Shown: one piece after another, positions 1-9,385 of the stretch
Position numbering within the stretch: the stretch's first letter is position 1
Layout: each line of letters starts with the position of its first letter
Assembly (NCBI RefSeq): GCF_000788395.1
Contig: NZ_CP009888.1
Location: 620,001 to 684,000, forward strand
Length of the DNA stretch: 64,000 nucleotides
Reading direction: 5' to 3'
Source: Pseudoalteromonas piratica
GTDB lineage: Bacteria; Pseudomonadota; Gammaproteobacteria; Enterobacterales; Alteromonadaceae
The notes under the pieces: model-generated
What the model saw: the letters and a program-made list of their open reading frames with translations, nothing else
What the model was told of the DNA's origin: nothing
Databases searched by the model: none
Program-made: the position numbers and the translations under genes

Positions 1-1
1 G

Positions 2-1267
2 GTGCAACATGTTATTGATAACGCATTATCGCTTGGCGCTAAAACCACAAATTTAGTGTATGGCCATGGTGGTGAATTACTTCAAGAACACTTAGCACAC
101 AACGATGTGAACTGGGTTTTACAAGCAGAACAGTTAGGTACTGGTCATGCAGTTGCACAAGCGAAAGAGCATATTGCCAATGACGATACCGTATTGATTC
201 TTTACGGTGATGTACCGCTTACAAAAAAATCGACACTCGAAGCACTGCTTGCAGCAACACCAAATCAAGGCCTTGCAATTCTGACTGTAGATTTAGATGA
301 TCCTACAGGTTATGGTCGTATTGAGCGTAAAGATGGCAATATTGTAGGTATCGTTGAGCAAAAAGATGCCAATCCAGAACAACTAAAAATTACCGAAATT
401 AATTCAGGTATTATGGCGGTTAATGGCGGCTTGTTACGCGATTGGTTAGGTCGTTTATCAAATAATAATGCACAAGGTGAATACTACCTTACTGATATCG
501 TAGCCATGGCACACGCTGATGGTGTTGAAATTACTTCAGCGCAACCAAGCGATTTAATGGAAGTAGAAGGTGCAAATAATCGCGTGCAACTAGCGGCATT
601 AGAACGCGCTTATCAAGCGTGGCAAGCTGAAGAGTTAATGCTAAATGGCGCAAGTTTAGCCGACCCTGCACGCATTGACGTACGCGGTGAAGTCGCCACA
701 GGACAAGACGTACAAATTGATGTAAACGTCATATTTGAAGGCAAGGTCGTTATTGGTAACGATGTGGTTATTGGCCCGAACTGTGTATTAAAAGATTGCG
801 AAATCGGCGATGGCGTAGTGATTAAGGCTAACTCAATTGTTGAAGAGGCAAAAGTAGCAGCTAAGTGCACACTTGGCCCATTTGCACGCCTTCGTCCAGG
901 AGCTGTTATGGAAGAAGATTCACACATTGGTAACTTTGTCGAAATGAAAAAGACCCGCTTAGGTAAAGGCTCTAAAGCGAATCACCTCACTTATCTTGGT
1001 GATACTGAAGTAGGCGAAAAAGTGAATATTGGTGCTGGCACCATTACTTGCAACTACGACGGCGTAAACAAATCTAAAACCATTATTGGCGATAACGCGT
1101 TTATTGGCTCAAACAGCTCGCTGGTAGCGCCTGTTGAAATTGGTCAAACAGCCACTATTGGCGCAGGTTCAGTTGTTACAGCCAATGTTGCAGAACAACA
1201 GCTAGCGGTATCACGTGCAAAGCAACGTAATATTGATGGTTGGCAGCGTCCTGTTAAGAAAAGCTAA
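2..1267 (+). CDS. glmU: GlmU, bifunctional UDP-GlcNAc pyrophosphorylase / glucosamine-1-P acetyltransferase (5'-truncated by window edge)
   Basis: GlmU makes UDP-N-acetylglucosamine for peptidoglycan and LPS: it acetylates glucosamine-1-phosphate and then adds UMP. The visible 421 codons begin inside the uridylyltransferase domain. About 30 N-terminal residues, including the nucleotide-binding G-x-G-T-R-M loop, lie left of the window. The first readable codon, GTG, is an internal Val and not a start. Seen are the LYGDVPL motif, then repeated hexapeptides (V-I-G / I-G-x-G type) of a left-handed beta-helix, and the acetyltransferase segment with NFVEMKKT and NHLTYLGD. The C-terminus is complete and is followed at once by a hairpin terminator. 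glmS lies downstream in the same direction with a DeoR regulator between them. Confidence 0.97.
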   Translation: MQHVIDNALSLGAKTTNLVYGHGGELLQEHLAHNDVNWVLQAEQLGTGHAVAQAKEHIANDDTVLILYGDVPLTKKSTLEALLAATPNQGLAILTVDLDDPTGYGRIERKDGNIVGIVEQKDANPEQLKITEINSGIMAVNGGLLRDWLGRLSNNNAQGEYYLTDIVAMAHADGVEITSAQPSDLMEVEGANNRVQLAALERAYQAWQAEELMLNGASLADPARIDVRGEVATGQDVQIDVNVIFEGKVVIGNDVVIGPNCVLKDCEIGDGVVIKANSIVEEAKVAAKCTLGPFARLRPGAVMEEDSHIGNFVEMKKTRLGKGSKANHLTYLGDTEVGEKVNIGAGTITCNYDGVNKSKTIIGDNAFIGSNSSLVAPVEIGQTATIGAGSVVTANVAEQQLAVSRAKQRNIDGWQRPVKKS

Positions 1268-1281
1268 CAGCAACGCTATTG

Positions 1282-1309
1282 AAAAAGCCGCTATTTAGCG
1301 GCTTTTTTT
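1282..1309. terminator. Bidirectional rho-independent terminator after glmU
   Basis: A 12-base stem with a TT loop (arms 1282-1293 and 1296-1307) is flanked by A and T runs. It can end glmU on the plus strand and the minus-strand gene whose stop codon lies inside it. Confidence 0.85.
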
Positions 1310-1974
1310 GTTTCTACAGAAAGGCTTTCGACGATAAGTTTCGATTCGGCAATTGCTGGGCACATTTCAACTTCTTGGGTATCACCTTTGCCATTACTGA
1401 TGTAACAATTTTCAAGTAATGAGCAGTAACACACCTCAACTTTTACTTTAAAGCGTTTTTTATCGAGTACTTGCCAAAACTTCTCGTTATATTTGGTTTT
1501 TTCAAATGCCAATAGATTAAGCGAGTCCCCCGGTGGCACCAGAGCGTTTTGCGCAAATGAGGTAGTGATCCAACCAAATTCTTTAAAGAAATTGACCTTC
1601 GGTGACTTCTTTTGTAATTCTTGCAGCGCCTTTTCGTAGGCATGAATATCAAAACAACATGCACTGATAAAGTCATAAACGCTGTAATACTCTTTACCTT
1701 GGTAGGTGTACTTCAAGTATTTAACAAGTGCCGGGCCCGCACCAGAATTTTTCAAGGTAAAGGTAATTTCTTGGCTGCGCTTTTCCATATTCGCATTGCC
1801 AGAAACAAACTGCATCCAAGGCCAAGTTGCAGCTTTTACCTGTTTTTCCGCAGCATTTGCTTGTAGAAATGTCGCATAAAATGACGCTGCTGAAATAATA
1901 ATCGCGCATAGCGCCAAAAATAGATTCACCTTATCTTGCGAAAAGTGAAGTTTGGATTGCTTTTTTTCCTTCAT
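1291..1974 (-). CDS. Hypothetical membrane-anchored protein, 227 aa
   Basis: I do not recognise a family. The protein starts with a lysine-rich cytoplasmic tail (residues 1-15), followed by one hydrophobic segment at about 17-36 (NLFLALCAIIISAASFYATF). The rest is soluble and probably periplasmic. It has two cysteine-rich spots, an ACCFD stretch near the middle and a CYCSLLENC stretch near residue 180, which could form disulfides. It is convergent with glmU and its stop codon sits inside the shared terminator stem. It is a single-gene unit with no neighbours in the same direction. Confidence 0.65.
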   Translation of the reverse strand: MKEKKQSKLHFSQDKVNLFLALCAIIISAASFYATFLQANAAEKQVKAATWPWMQFVSGNANMEKRSQEITFTLKNSGAGPALVKYLKYTYQGKEYYSVYDFISACCFDIHAYEKALQELQKKSPKVNFFKEFGWITTSFAQNALVPPGDSLNLLAFEKTKYNEKFWQVLDKKRFKVKVEVCYCSLLENCYISNGKGDTQEVEMCPAIAESKLIVESLSVETKKAAK

Positions 1975-2121
1975 AGCATCTTGTTGTTTTTATTAACGCT
2001 TTAAGCACTATAAATAAATAAAAGCGCAACTACAACTCCCCCAAATAAGCATGGTTTAGTCAGTATTATGCGTTTTTCATGAAGCGGTTTACTCCGATTA
2101 CTAAATAAGCACTTGCGATCT

Positions 2122-2167
2122 ATTAAGTTTCGACTAAAATACAAAACCTTTCGAAACGAAACTTAAT
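2122..2167. promoter_or_regulatory. 11-bp perfect inverted repeat upstream of the DeoR-family gene (candidate operator)
   Basis: ATTAAGTTTCG at 2122-2132 is repeated in inverted form as CGAAACTTAAT at 2157-2167, with a 24-base spacer. The right arm overlaps GAAACGAAAC at 2153-2162, and a similar GACGAAACGAAA stretch covers codons 2-4 of the gene at about 2176-2187. DeoR/AgaR-type repressors of amino-sugar genes are known to bind TTTCGTTTC-like repeats, so autoregulation by the adjacent protein is a reasonable inference. Confidence 0.5.
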
Positions 2168-2173
2168 GAAGAA

Positions 2174-2938
2174 ATGACGAAACGAAATACACAACAAAGA
2201 CGCCATACTATTTTGCAGCAAGTTAATGAACTTGGTGAGGTCAGTGTAGAGCAACTCGCTGAGCAGTTTGCAACGTCAGAAGTTACGATTCGAAAAGATT
2301 TAACCGCACTTGAACAGAGTGGACTGCTATTACGTCGTTACGGTGGCGCAATGGCATTGCCACAAGAGATCGTTGCAAATAGCGACGAAAAGCTCGATCC
2401 GATTCGCAAAATGCAAATAGCAAAAGCAGCAGCTGATCTCATTAAAGATCATAACCGCATTATTATTGATAGCGGTCGCACCACAGCAGCAATGATCCCT
2501 GAGCTTTCACACAAGCGTGGTTTAGTCGTCATGACCAACGCCATAAATGTAGCTAACCGATTGCTTTCATTAGAAAATGAGCCAACTTTATTAATGCCTG
2601 GCGGCACCTGGGATCCGCATTCTGAATCATTTCAGGGGCAAGTTGCCGAGCAAGTTGTGCGCTCATACGACTTCGATCAATTATTTATTGGTGCCGATGG
2701 CATTGATATTGATAGAGGTACTACTACATTCAATGAATTGATCGGTTTGAGTCGCGTTATGGCTGATTCAGCAAGGGAAGTAATTGTGCTTGTTGAATCA
2801 AACAAGATTGGTAAGAAGATACCGAATTTAGAAATACCGTGGCAGCAAGTAGATTATTTAGTAACGGATGATGGCTTAGACGACAACACTAAGCGGGCAA
2901 TTGAACAACATCACGTTACTGTTATTTGCGCCAAATAA
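2174..2938 (+). CDS. DeoR-family transcriptional regulator located between glmU and glmS
   Basis: This is a 254-residue DeoR-type repressor. The N-terminal winged helix-turn-helix is at about 4-57 (VSVEQLAEQF, then SEVTIRKDL), followed by a sugar-phosphate-sensing domain with the family features DSGRTT and GADGID. Its position between glmU and glmS suggests it controls amino-sugar supply and senses a hexosamine phosphate. That role is inferred from context. The inverted repeat just upstream and the GAAACGAAA repeats around the start codon suggest autoregulation. The ATG at 2174 sits close behind the right arm of the repeat. Confidence 0.85.
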   Translation: MTKRNTQQRRHTILQQVNELGEVSVEQLAEQFATSEVTIRKDLTALEQSGLLLRRYGGAMALPQEIVANSDEKLDPIRKMQIAKAAADLIKDHNRIIIDSGRTTAAMIPELSHKRGLVVMTNAINVANRLLSLENEPTLLMPGGTWDPHSESFQGQVAEQVVRSYDFDQLFIGADGIDIDRGTTTFNELIGLSRVMADSAREVIVLVESNKIGKKIPNLEIPWQQVDYLVTDDGLDDNTKRAIEQHHVTVICAK

Positions 2939-2946
2939 CGCATTTG

Positions 2947-2967
2947 CAGGTTCTGACAACAAACCTG
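2947..2967 (+). other. Small hairpin in the gap between the DeoR gene and glmS
   Basis: CAGGTT (2947-2952) and AACCTG (2962-2967) form a 6-bp stem with a 9-nt loop and no T-run. It looks like an mRNA secondary structure rather than a terminator, so read-through into glmS is possible. Confidence 0.3.
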
Positions 2968-3012
2968 TAACCCATTTAACGCTCACATACCGTGCAATTT
3001 AAGGAGATTATT

Positions 3013-4836
3013 ATGTGTGGCATTGTTGGCGCTGTGGCAGAACGCCCAGTTAACCGAATTTTAATTGAAGGCCTAAAGCGCCTTGAATACCGCGGCTACG
3101 ACTCAGCAGGTGTAGCATTAGGCAACAACGACAAAGCGCTGAATACTGTAAAAGCAGTTGGTAAAGTTGCTAATCTTGATGCAGCACTTACCGCTGCAGA
3201 TGTAAAAGGCACAACAGGTATTGCGCATACTCGCTGGGCAACCCATGGCAGCGTGACTGAAGCCAATGCTCACCCACACATTTCGAGTCAACAGCTTGCG
3301 CTTGTGCACAACGGTATTATTGAAAATCACGATAAATTACGCACACAACTGCGCGGTGATGGTTACGAATTTTTATCGGACACTGATACGGAAGTGATGG
3401 TGCATAAAATCCACCAGCTTCGTCAAAGCCATGATTCGTTACTTGCATCTGTGCAAGCTGCTGTAAAAGAATTTGAAGGTGCTTACGGCACAGTGGTTTT
3501 TGATAAAGAAAACCCTAATGAAATTATCGTAGCTCGCTCTGGTAGCCCACTCGTTATTGGTTTAGGCTTAGGCGAAAACTTTATTGCTTCTGACCAGTTA
3601 GCACTGCTCCCAGTAACACGCAGCTTTATTTTCTTAGAAGAAGGCGACGTGGCCCGTATTACTCGTGATTCAGTTGAAATCTACGACATCGATGGCAACG
3701 CTGTTGAACGCGACGTGGTTGAGTCTAACATCACCCAAGATGCGTCAGGCAAAGGTGAGTACCGTCATTACATGCTCAAAGAAATCTACGAGCAGCCTGT
3801 TGCGGTGCGCAATACCTTAGAAGCGCGCATTGATGGCGATAAAGTTGCAGTTGACGCATTTGGCGATACGGCATCGGATATTTTCAAGCAAGTAAAGCAT
3901 GTGCAAATTATTGCCTGCGGTACTTCATACCACTCAGGTATGGTCGCACGCTATTGGTTAGAACAATATGCAGGTGTTAGCTGTAACGTTGAAATTGCTT
4001 CTGAGTTCCGCTATCGCAAATCATTTGTTCATGAAAACAGTCTACTGGTAACCATTTCACAATCAGGTGAAACAGCCGACACCTTAGCTGCACTTCGCCT
4101 AGCTAAAGAGCAAGGTTACATGAGCTCAATGACAATTTGTAACGTGCCTGGCAGCTCACTAGTGCGCGAATCAGATATTGCGTTTATGACGAAAGCGGGT
4201 GCTGAAATTGGCGTTGCATCAACAAAAGCATTTACCACTCAGCTTGTTGGATTACTTATGCTAGTTGCATCAATTGCCCAAGAAAAAGGCCAGCCACAAG
4301 CAGAAATTGTCAATGCGATTAAATCTCTACCAAACAAGCTTGAAGAGTCATTGTCTCTTGCTGAAGGTATTGAAGACCTAGCAGAAGAGTTTGCAGATAA
4401 ACATCACGCACTTTTCTTAGGCCGCGGCGATCAATACCCAATCGCAATGGAAGGTGCACTTAAGCTAAAAGAAATCTCATATATTCACGCCGAAGCGTAT
4501 GCAGCAGGTGAGTTAAAGCATGGTCCATTGGCACTGATTGATGCCGATATGCCAATCATTGTTGTTGCACCTAATAACGAGCTACTGGAAAAGCTAAAAT
4601 CAAACGTTGAAGAAGTACGTGCACGCGGCGGTATTATTTATGTATTCGCTGATAAAGCATCTGAGTTTGTCTCAGATGACACAATGCGTGTTATTAACGT
4701 CAATCAAGTTGACGATGTACTGGCACCAATTGTGTACACCATTCCACTGCAATTACTGTCTTACTATGTAGCGGTAATTAAAGGTACCGATGTAGACCAA
4801 CCACGTAACCTGGCAAAATCAGTTACGGTTGAGTAA
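3013..4836 (+). CDS. glmS: GlmS, glutamine:fructose-6-phosphate aminotransferase (isomerizing)
   Basis: GlmS converts fructose-6-phosphate and glutamine to glucosamine-6-phosphate, the first step of hexosamine synthesis. The ATG at 3013 is chosen because it gives the invariant MCGIVGA N-terminus with the catalytic Cys2 after maturation. AAGGAG at 3001-3006 precedes it at normal spacing. An upstream in-frame start at 2992 would bury the cysteine. The 607 residues match the family. There is an N-terminal class-II glutaminase domain ([16 protein letters not shown]), then two SIS isomerase domains ([17 protein letters not shown]), and the usual C-terminus ending NLAKSVTVE. Confidence 0.97.
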   Translation: MCGIVGAVAERPVNRILIEGLKRLEYRGYDSAGVALGNNDKALNTVKAVGKVANLDAALTAADVKGTTGIAHTRWATHGSVTEANAHPHISSQQLALVHNGIIENHDKLRTQLRGDGYEFLSDTDTEVMVHKIHQLRQSHDSLLASVQAAVKEFEGAYGTVVFDKENPNEIIVARSGSPLVIGLGLGENFIASDQLALLPVTRSFIFLEEGDVARITRDSVEIYDIDGNAVERDVVESNITQDASGKGEYRHYMLKEIYEQPVAVRNTLEARIDGDKVAVDAFGDTASDIFKQVKHVQIIACGTSYHSGMVARYWLEQYAGVSCNVEIASEFRYRKSFVHENSLLVTISQSGETADTLAALRLAKEQGYMSSMTICNVPGSSLVRESDIAFMTKAGAEIGVASTKAFTTQLVGLLMLVASIAQEKGQPQAEIVNAIKSLPNKLEESLSLAEGIEDLAEEFADKHHALFLGRGDQYPIAMEGALKLKEISYIHAEAYAAGELKHGPLALIDADMPIIVVAPNNELLEKLKSNVEEVRARGGIIYVFADKASEFVSDDTMRVINVNQVDDVLAPIVYTIPLQLLSYYVAVIKGTDVDQPRNLAKSVTVE

Positions 4837-4849
4837 GCATTTTCAAATT

Positions 4850-4876
4850 AAAAAAGGCGCACTAGCGCCTTTTTTA
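4850..4876. terminator. Terminator after glmS
   Basis: Hairpin GGCGC-ACTA-GCGCC is flanked by A6 and T6, so it can work on both strands. It lies between glmS and the convergent phosphatase gene. Confidence 0.85.
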
Positions 4877-4894
4877 TTGCCATTTTACACAGCA

Positions 4895-6592
4895 TTAGAA
4901 CGTCACTATCGTAGAAACGGCTTCTTCTTTGGCTGTTTGAATCGACAGTTTTATTTCTCGGTTTTGCCAATCGATATCAAGCATGCCGTAGTTGCTTCCC
5001 GACTTATTAATCAAATGACGATTACCCGTTGTTAGCGAACTAATATTGTTACTCACAACGCCAACTTTACCGGTTGGAATTACAGCGCCACTTGGTGCGC
5101 AGTTACCCCACGCCCCTTCAATACCTTTGCCGTTTTCATCCACTTCGGTATAGCACCAAGGTTTATCGTGATCACGTGTAATACACCCTTGGTATTCAAC
5201 CAACGCATATTTGTATGGTAATTTGCATTGTTTTGAATAGTCACCGTTGCCTTGCGAATCGGCATAAATCGGCAAGCGCAGCGGGTTTTCAATATGATAC
5301 GGCCAATTTTGACCAAAGCCTGATGCCGTCACTTCGTATACGGTAACAGGTGCACCAAATTCTGTACTGGCTGGTATCTCTTTTTGTAACAACTCACCCC
5401 AGTGTTGATCGCCTGATAAGAAAATCACCGCTTTCGTCTTGCCTGCATTTACCGACTTTTGTACAAGCCTTAATAACTTTTCTCGCTGAGCGGGCATTTC
5501 AGCCCATGATTCGTAACTGGTGCCAGACATTGCTTCTTCATTCAAATTGGCAATCGCTTGATTAAACTGGTTACCATTTCCGTAAGCACAGTAGCTATTT
5601 AAGCTTCTTCCTTTGTGAAGCGGAGGTAATACTTGTATACCACTGGCAATAATTTTAATTTCGCTCGGCTTATTGAGCTCAGCTTCAAGCCACTGCCATT
5701 GTTGTTCGCCCAAGATCGTGCTGTTATCACCTTCGCAGGTGCCATAGTTACTAAAAGTAGGAGAACGGAAATATCGCGCATCAAGTGTGATTACATGAGT
5801 TTGCTCACCACTTGGCCCGAGCAGTTTAGCTTCGTAAATACCCGCCTGACCATTAAGCCTCGGATCCGATGCTTCAACATCAAAGTGACGTAAATATTCT
5901 TGCTGGCTCTCTGCACGTTTTTGATAATATTTACCATCATTGTTGCGCCCAAAATCATGATCATCCCATGTTGCCATAACTGGGATGTTGGCTTTTAAAA
6001 ACTGCTGATAATCAGGGTTGCGCTTTTTATCATCGTATTTCTGACGCATTAAGGCCATGTTTGTGGTATCGGCATAAATGTTATCGCCTAACCATAAAAA
6101 TAGGTCGGGTTGATGACCTATCAAACGCGCTAACGCTGCTGGCATATCCCCTTTGGTTTTAAAGCAGCTACCTAATGCTACTCTGTCTAAACGTTTGCTT
6201 TGCTGTGGTTGTGTATGAGTTAACAGCGGTTCAGGCGCTGGCGCGTCACATTCTTCCCAGTCACCTTCAGCAACATAACACCATGGCGATGAATGATTGC
6301 GAGTGGTACAGCCATAGAATTTTTCACCTTGATAACTAGACGGCGTTAAACACGTTTTACCTGAAACTGTTTTAAACTCAGGAATAGACTCAGTGCGTAC
6401 ATTGCCCCAACTTTCACCGTCTTTCGGTGATTTTAAATAGCACCACTGGCTACCGCTATTATTTTTGTCGGTTGTACCTTGGTATTTTGCCAGCGCATAG
6501 TCAAAGGCGGTTTTACATTCTTGATAATGAACTTCGGGTGCAGCAAATAGTGCGTTAGGCAGCAATAGGCTTAATAGAATTGTTCTTTTCAT
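4895..6592 (-). CDS. Secreted PhoD-like phosphatase with fibronectin-II/kringle-like cysteine modules
   Basis: This is a 565-residue exported metallophosphoesterase. A signal peptide (about 1-18, cleaved near ALFA-AP) is followed by the PhoD core at about 135-450 with WLGDNIY (167-173), WDDHDFG (209-215) and SGDQHWGE (393-400), motifs that bind the metals. Around the core are small cysteine modules of fibronectin type II/kringle appearance. Module 2 has cysteines at 81, 95, 105 and 115, and module 3 at 456, 470, 480 and 498, both with WCY and W-x-x-C. Module 1, at 26-65, keeps only Cys26 and Cys51. Module 3 sits before the final core strands. The likely role is release of phosphate from extracellular phosphodiesters or monoesters, with the modules binding a substrate or surface. 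That role is inference. Confidence 0.85.
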   Translation of the reverse strand: MKRTILLSLLLPNALFAAPEVHYQECKTAFDYALAKYQGTTDKNNSGSQWCYLKSPKDGESWGNVRTESIPEFKTVSGKTCLTPSSYQGEKFYGCTTRNHSSPWCYVAEGDWEECDAPAPEPLLTHTQPQQSKRLDRVALGSCFKTKGDMPAALARLIGHQPDLFLWLGDNIYADTTNMALMRQKYDDKKRNPDYQQFLKANIPVMATWDDHDFGRNNDGKYYQKRAESQQEYLRHFDVEASDPRLNGQAGIYEAKLLGPSGEQTHVITLDARYFRSPTFSNYGTCEGDNSTILGEQQWQWLEAELNKPSEIKIIASGIQVLPPLHKGRSLNSYCAYGNGNQFNQAIANLNEEAMSGTSYESWAEMPAQREKLLRLVQKSVNAGKTKAVIFLSGDQHWGELLQKEIPASTEFGAPVTVYEVTASGFGQNWPYHIENPLRLPIYADSQGNGDYSKQCKLPYKYALVEYQGCITRDHDKPWCYTEVDENGKGIEGAWGNCAPSGAVIPTGKVGVVSNNISSLTTGNRHLINKSGSNYGMLDIDWQNREIKLSIQTAKEEAVSTIVTF

Positions 6593-6715
6593 TGTTATAT
6601 TTTCTCAGTTGTGAATTGGCGCATCCGATGCGTAATAGTCCCTTGAGAAAATATACTGTTCCGATATTGTGAACTTGCGACAGTTCAGTGTCATATTTGC
6701 GGCACAAAAATGACA

Positions 6716-6737
6716 AAAGCGCACAAAGGTGCGCTTT
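6716..6737 (-). terminator. Terminator of the nuclease-family lipoprotein gene
   Basis: AAAGCGCAC (6716-6724) pairs with GTGCGCTTT (6729-6737). On the minus strand the stem is followed by a T-rich stretch. It separates this gene from the phosphatase gene downstream. Confidence 0.7.
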
Positions 6738-6742
6738 AAGAG

Positions 6743-7681
6743 TTATCTAACCGACAAAGTTAAGCTTATTGGGCAGTGATCACTCAGCATATCGTCATAA
6801 TCGAGTTCACCTTGTTTGCCAAACGCATCAACTTGTTGAGACCCTTCTACAATCCACTGAGTAGCAATAGGACCTGTTACAATATGATCGATTGGGGCTT
6901 TGTATTTCGGGTGACAACTTTGTAAGTTTTGCATACTACTTAATAAAATACGCTCGCCATCTTCCTTACTCAACTCTTGCCAATAGCGATTGTTTTGATC
7001 AACTAAACGGTGGTTAAAGTCGCCAAGTACAACAAATGCTTTTTTGCTATCAACACGCTGGTTTACCCACTTTTCAAGAATTGGGCCCTGTTGTTGATAA
7101 ACAGTGCACGCTTTTTTGTTGTCTTTACGATAGTTACTAACAAAACAACCGCTTTTCATATGCACATTTAACACTTCAAGTTGTCCATTATTCACACTAA
7201 TTGAGGTGCCATAACGTAATCCAGGATTATCAAGGGCGAGTGCCTTGAAATCGGCTTGTGCTGTAAAATTAATGCCTTTTTTAATTACAAATGCAGTGCG
7301 CTGAGGCGTTGAGAATAAGCCATCATGTCCGCGACATTCATAGGCTTCATTATCTGGACGACTTGAAACCACATATTGCCACTGTGATTCTGGAAATACG
7401 CGTTTGAGTGCTTTTTCAGACTGCACTTCTTGTAATGCAATAATATCGGCATTTAAGGTAGCGGCATAATTAGCAAGCGCTTGATAATCAGCCTGACTTC
7501 GCGGCTTACATCCTTTGCCAATTTCATCAGCAAGGTGCTCTATATTCCAGCTAACTAACTTTAAATTGTTACTATCCGTCAGTGTTGTTGGCGCTAAAGT
7601 TTGTTGTTCTTTTTGTTGGCAGCCCACCAGTGCAGTCAGCGCAGCAAGTGTAATAAGCGTTTTCTTCATTTGTGTGTTCAT
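6743..7681 (-). CDS. Endonuclease/exonuclease/phosphatase-family lipoprotein
   Basis: This is an exported lipoprotein with a metal-dependent endonuclease/exonuclease/phosphatase (EEP) fold. The signal sequence ends in a lipobox (ALVGC, Cys21 from the first ATG). The EEP motifs are VSWNIEHL, IIALQEVQ, LGDFNHRL and the C-terminal SDHCPISL, which give the expected Asn, Glu, Asp/Asn and His catalytic set. An alternative start four codons in (7669, MKKTLIT) would give a more typical signal peptide, and no clear ribosome binding site separates the two. The PhoD-like gene lies downstream on the same strand beyond a terminator. The substrate, DNA or another phosphodiester, cannot be told from sequence. 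Confidence 0.85.
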   Translation of the reverse strand: MNTQMKKTLITLAALTALVGCQQKEQQTLAPTTLTDSNNLKLVSWNIEHLADEIGKGCKPRSQADYQALANYAATLNADIIALQEVQSEKALKRVFPESQWQYVVSSRPDNEAYECRGHDGLFSTPQRTAFVIKKGINFTAQADFKALALDNPGLRYGTSISVNNGQLEVLNVHMKSGCFVSNYRKDNKKACTVYQQQGPILEKWVNQRVDSKKAFVVLGDFNHRLVDQNNRYWQELSKEDGERILLSSMQNLQSCHPKYKAPIDHIVTGPIATQWIVEGSQQVDAFGKQGELDYDDMLSDHCPISLTLSVR

Positions 7682-7925
7682 TGTGTGAAAAAGAATTTCA
7701 GTATATCAATTGCCATGAGTAAAACACATTTTGTTTGCGATAAGATGACTTTTCTTTCGGTTAACCGCAGTCTGATTTTCAATCAGCACAGCGCCTATTA
7801 AATCCACCAAGTAACATAAGGTAGGTATCTGTAGTCTTACTTGAAATTTACTGATTTGCTAATTGATCCTGCATTGGTTATCTTGTTTTCTGCATTAAAT
7901 TGAGTTCCCTTTAATAGGATGCCTT

Positions 7926-8777
7926 ATGAATTTATCTCCTTCTGTTTCCGTGCAACAAACTGATACTGGTCTTGAATATATTTCGGTAGATGCCGACTTA
8001 TGTAGCGCTAAAATTTTTCTGCAAGGCGCACAACTTACCGAGTTCACCCCTAAAGGTAAAAAACCGCTTATTTGGGTTTCACAAGATGAAGACTACCAAG
8101 TGGGTAAAGGCGTACGCGGTGGCATTCCAATTTGCTGGCCATGGTTTGGCATGAGCACTAACGACGGATGGCCGCAGCATGGTTTTGCACGCACTATGTT
8201 ATGGCGAGCAGAAGAAGTTGTTGAGAACGATGACAAAATTGTTGTGAGTTTTTCTTTGCCAATGGCACAAGTAAATAAAGAGTACTGGCCACATCAATCA
8301 AGTTTAAAAGTTGTATTCACCCTAAGTGACCATTTACATATTGAACTTATAAATACCAATACAGGTGCTGCTGCATTTGAATTAACGCAAGCATTGCATA
8401 CTTATTTCCCAACCCCTGAAATTGAAAACACGACAGTCGATGGACTACAAGGTTCAAATTACATTGAGTTTGGTGAAGGTCCCTATACACAAAATGACAT
8501 TGTTAGCTTTGCCCGCGAAACGGATATGGTGTATCAAAACACGCCATTAGTGCAAACCATCAATACACCTGACGGCATTATTGAGGTCGGTCGTGAAAAT
8601 TCGAGTTCGTGCGTACTGTGGAATCCGTGGATTGAAAAGTCGAAACGCCTAAGTAATTTCCGCGATGATGAATACCACACTATGCTGTGTTTAGAAGCTG
8701 CCAATGTAATGGATGATAAAGTAACGTTGCAACCAGGTGCCAGCCATTCATTAGTACATACAGTACGTTGGTTATAA
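7926..8777 (+). CDS. D-hexose-6-phosphate mutarotase (aldose-1-epimerase family, YeaD-like)
   Basis: This is a 283-residue cytoplasmic protein that should interconvert the alpha and beta anomers of glucose-6-phosphate and related sugars. It has the family signatures GGIPICWPWFG and WPQHGFART (residues about 66-90), an internal THALHTYF-like segment (here TQALHTYF), and a C-terminal LCLEAANV with the catalytic Glu. Length and motifs fit YeaD. The gene stands alone between a 240-base upstream gap and its own terminator. The start ATG at 7926 follows an AGGATG stretch. Confidence 0.9.
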   Translation: MNLSPSVSVQQTDTGLEYISVDADLCSAKIFLQGAQLTEFTPKGKKPLIWVSQDEDYQVGKGVRGGIPICWPWFGMSTNDGWPQHGFARTMLWRAEEVVENDDKIVVSFSLPMAQVNKEYWPHQSSLKVVFTLSDHLHIELINTNTGAAAFELTQALHTYFPTPEIENTTVDGLQGSNYIEFGEGPYTQNDIVSFARETDMVYQNTPLVQTINTPDGIIEVGRENSSSCVLWNPWIEKSKRLSNFRDDEYHTMLCLEAANVMDDKVTLQPGASHSLVHTVRWL

Positions 8778-8795
8778 TATTTAACCTTAAATCAT

Positions 8796-8822
8796 AAAAA
8801 CTCAGCATTTGCTGAGTTTTTT
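8796..8822 (+). terminator. Terminator after the mutarotase gene
   Basis: AAAAACTCAGCA (8796-8807) and TGCTGAGTTTTT form a perfect stem with a 2-nt loop and a T-run. Confidence 0.88.
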
Positions 8823-8860
8823 GTTTTAATAGACAAAAATAAAGAAATAAGAGTTAGCCT

Positions 8861-9385
8861 GTGTTTAGCAATCAACAAGTTTTCGAGCAAATGCTGCCAG
8901 ATTATAATCAAGCAGACTTTCAGCCATTAGATCAGCAAGCAACCAAAGAAGCACTTATTGGCACCTTTGTATTTGTCTTGCCGATTTCCATTGCCGTGAC
9001 TATTTTTCTCTATTTTTTACCGCCAGTGACAAATCTTATCACCGCTCTCGCTGCTGGGGCCTTGGTATTACTCAATATCTATATCGCGTGGTTTACTAAA
9101 CGCAGTGTAGCCATGACAGGCATCGCACTGAGAGAGCACGATTTACTGTTAAAACGCGGTGTTTTCTGGCAACGGACCATCGCTATTCCATTTAACCGAA
9201 TTCAGCATATTGAAACGCACCGTAACCCGATTGAGCGCAAGCTCAAACTTGCCACACTAAAACTGTTTACCGCGGGGGGCGCTGGTGCTGATTTGGAAAT
9301 TCATGGCCTCACACAAGAGCGCGCAAGCAAACTAAGGCAGTTTATTTTAGCTAACACCGCAAGTGAACAACATGAATACGAATAA
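8861..9385 (+). CDS. bPH2-domain membrane protein (YdbS-like), GTG start
   Basis: This 174-residue protein has two closely spaced membrane segments at about 35-80 (FVFVLPISIAVTIFLYFL and LITALAAGALVLLNIYIAW), followed by a bacterial PH domain (PF03703 type) with IPFNRIQHIET and a basic lysine/arginine stretch. The start is GTG at 8861. Its stop overlaps the start of the next gene, which has more copies of the same domain, so the two should be translated together. Such pairs (YdbS/YdbT) are common. Their function in the membrane is poorly known. Confidence 0.8.
   Translation: MFSNQQVFEQMLPDYNQADFQPLDQQATKEALIGTFVFVLPISIAVTIFLYFLPPVTNLITALAAGALVLLNIYIAWFTKRSVAMTGIALREHDLLLKRGVFWQRTIAIPFNRIQHIETHRNPIERKLKLATLKLFTAGGAGADLEIHGLTQERASKLRQFILANTASEQHEYE

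Noticed and set aside
6640..6720. Pho-box-like TGTCAT stretches upstream of the PhoD-like gene
   Set aside because: Matches are at most 11-12 of 17 positions, below what would support a PhoB site by eye.
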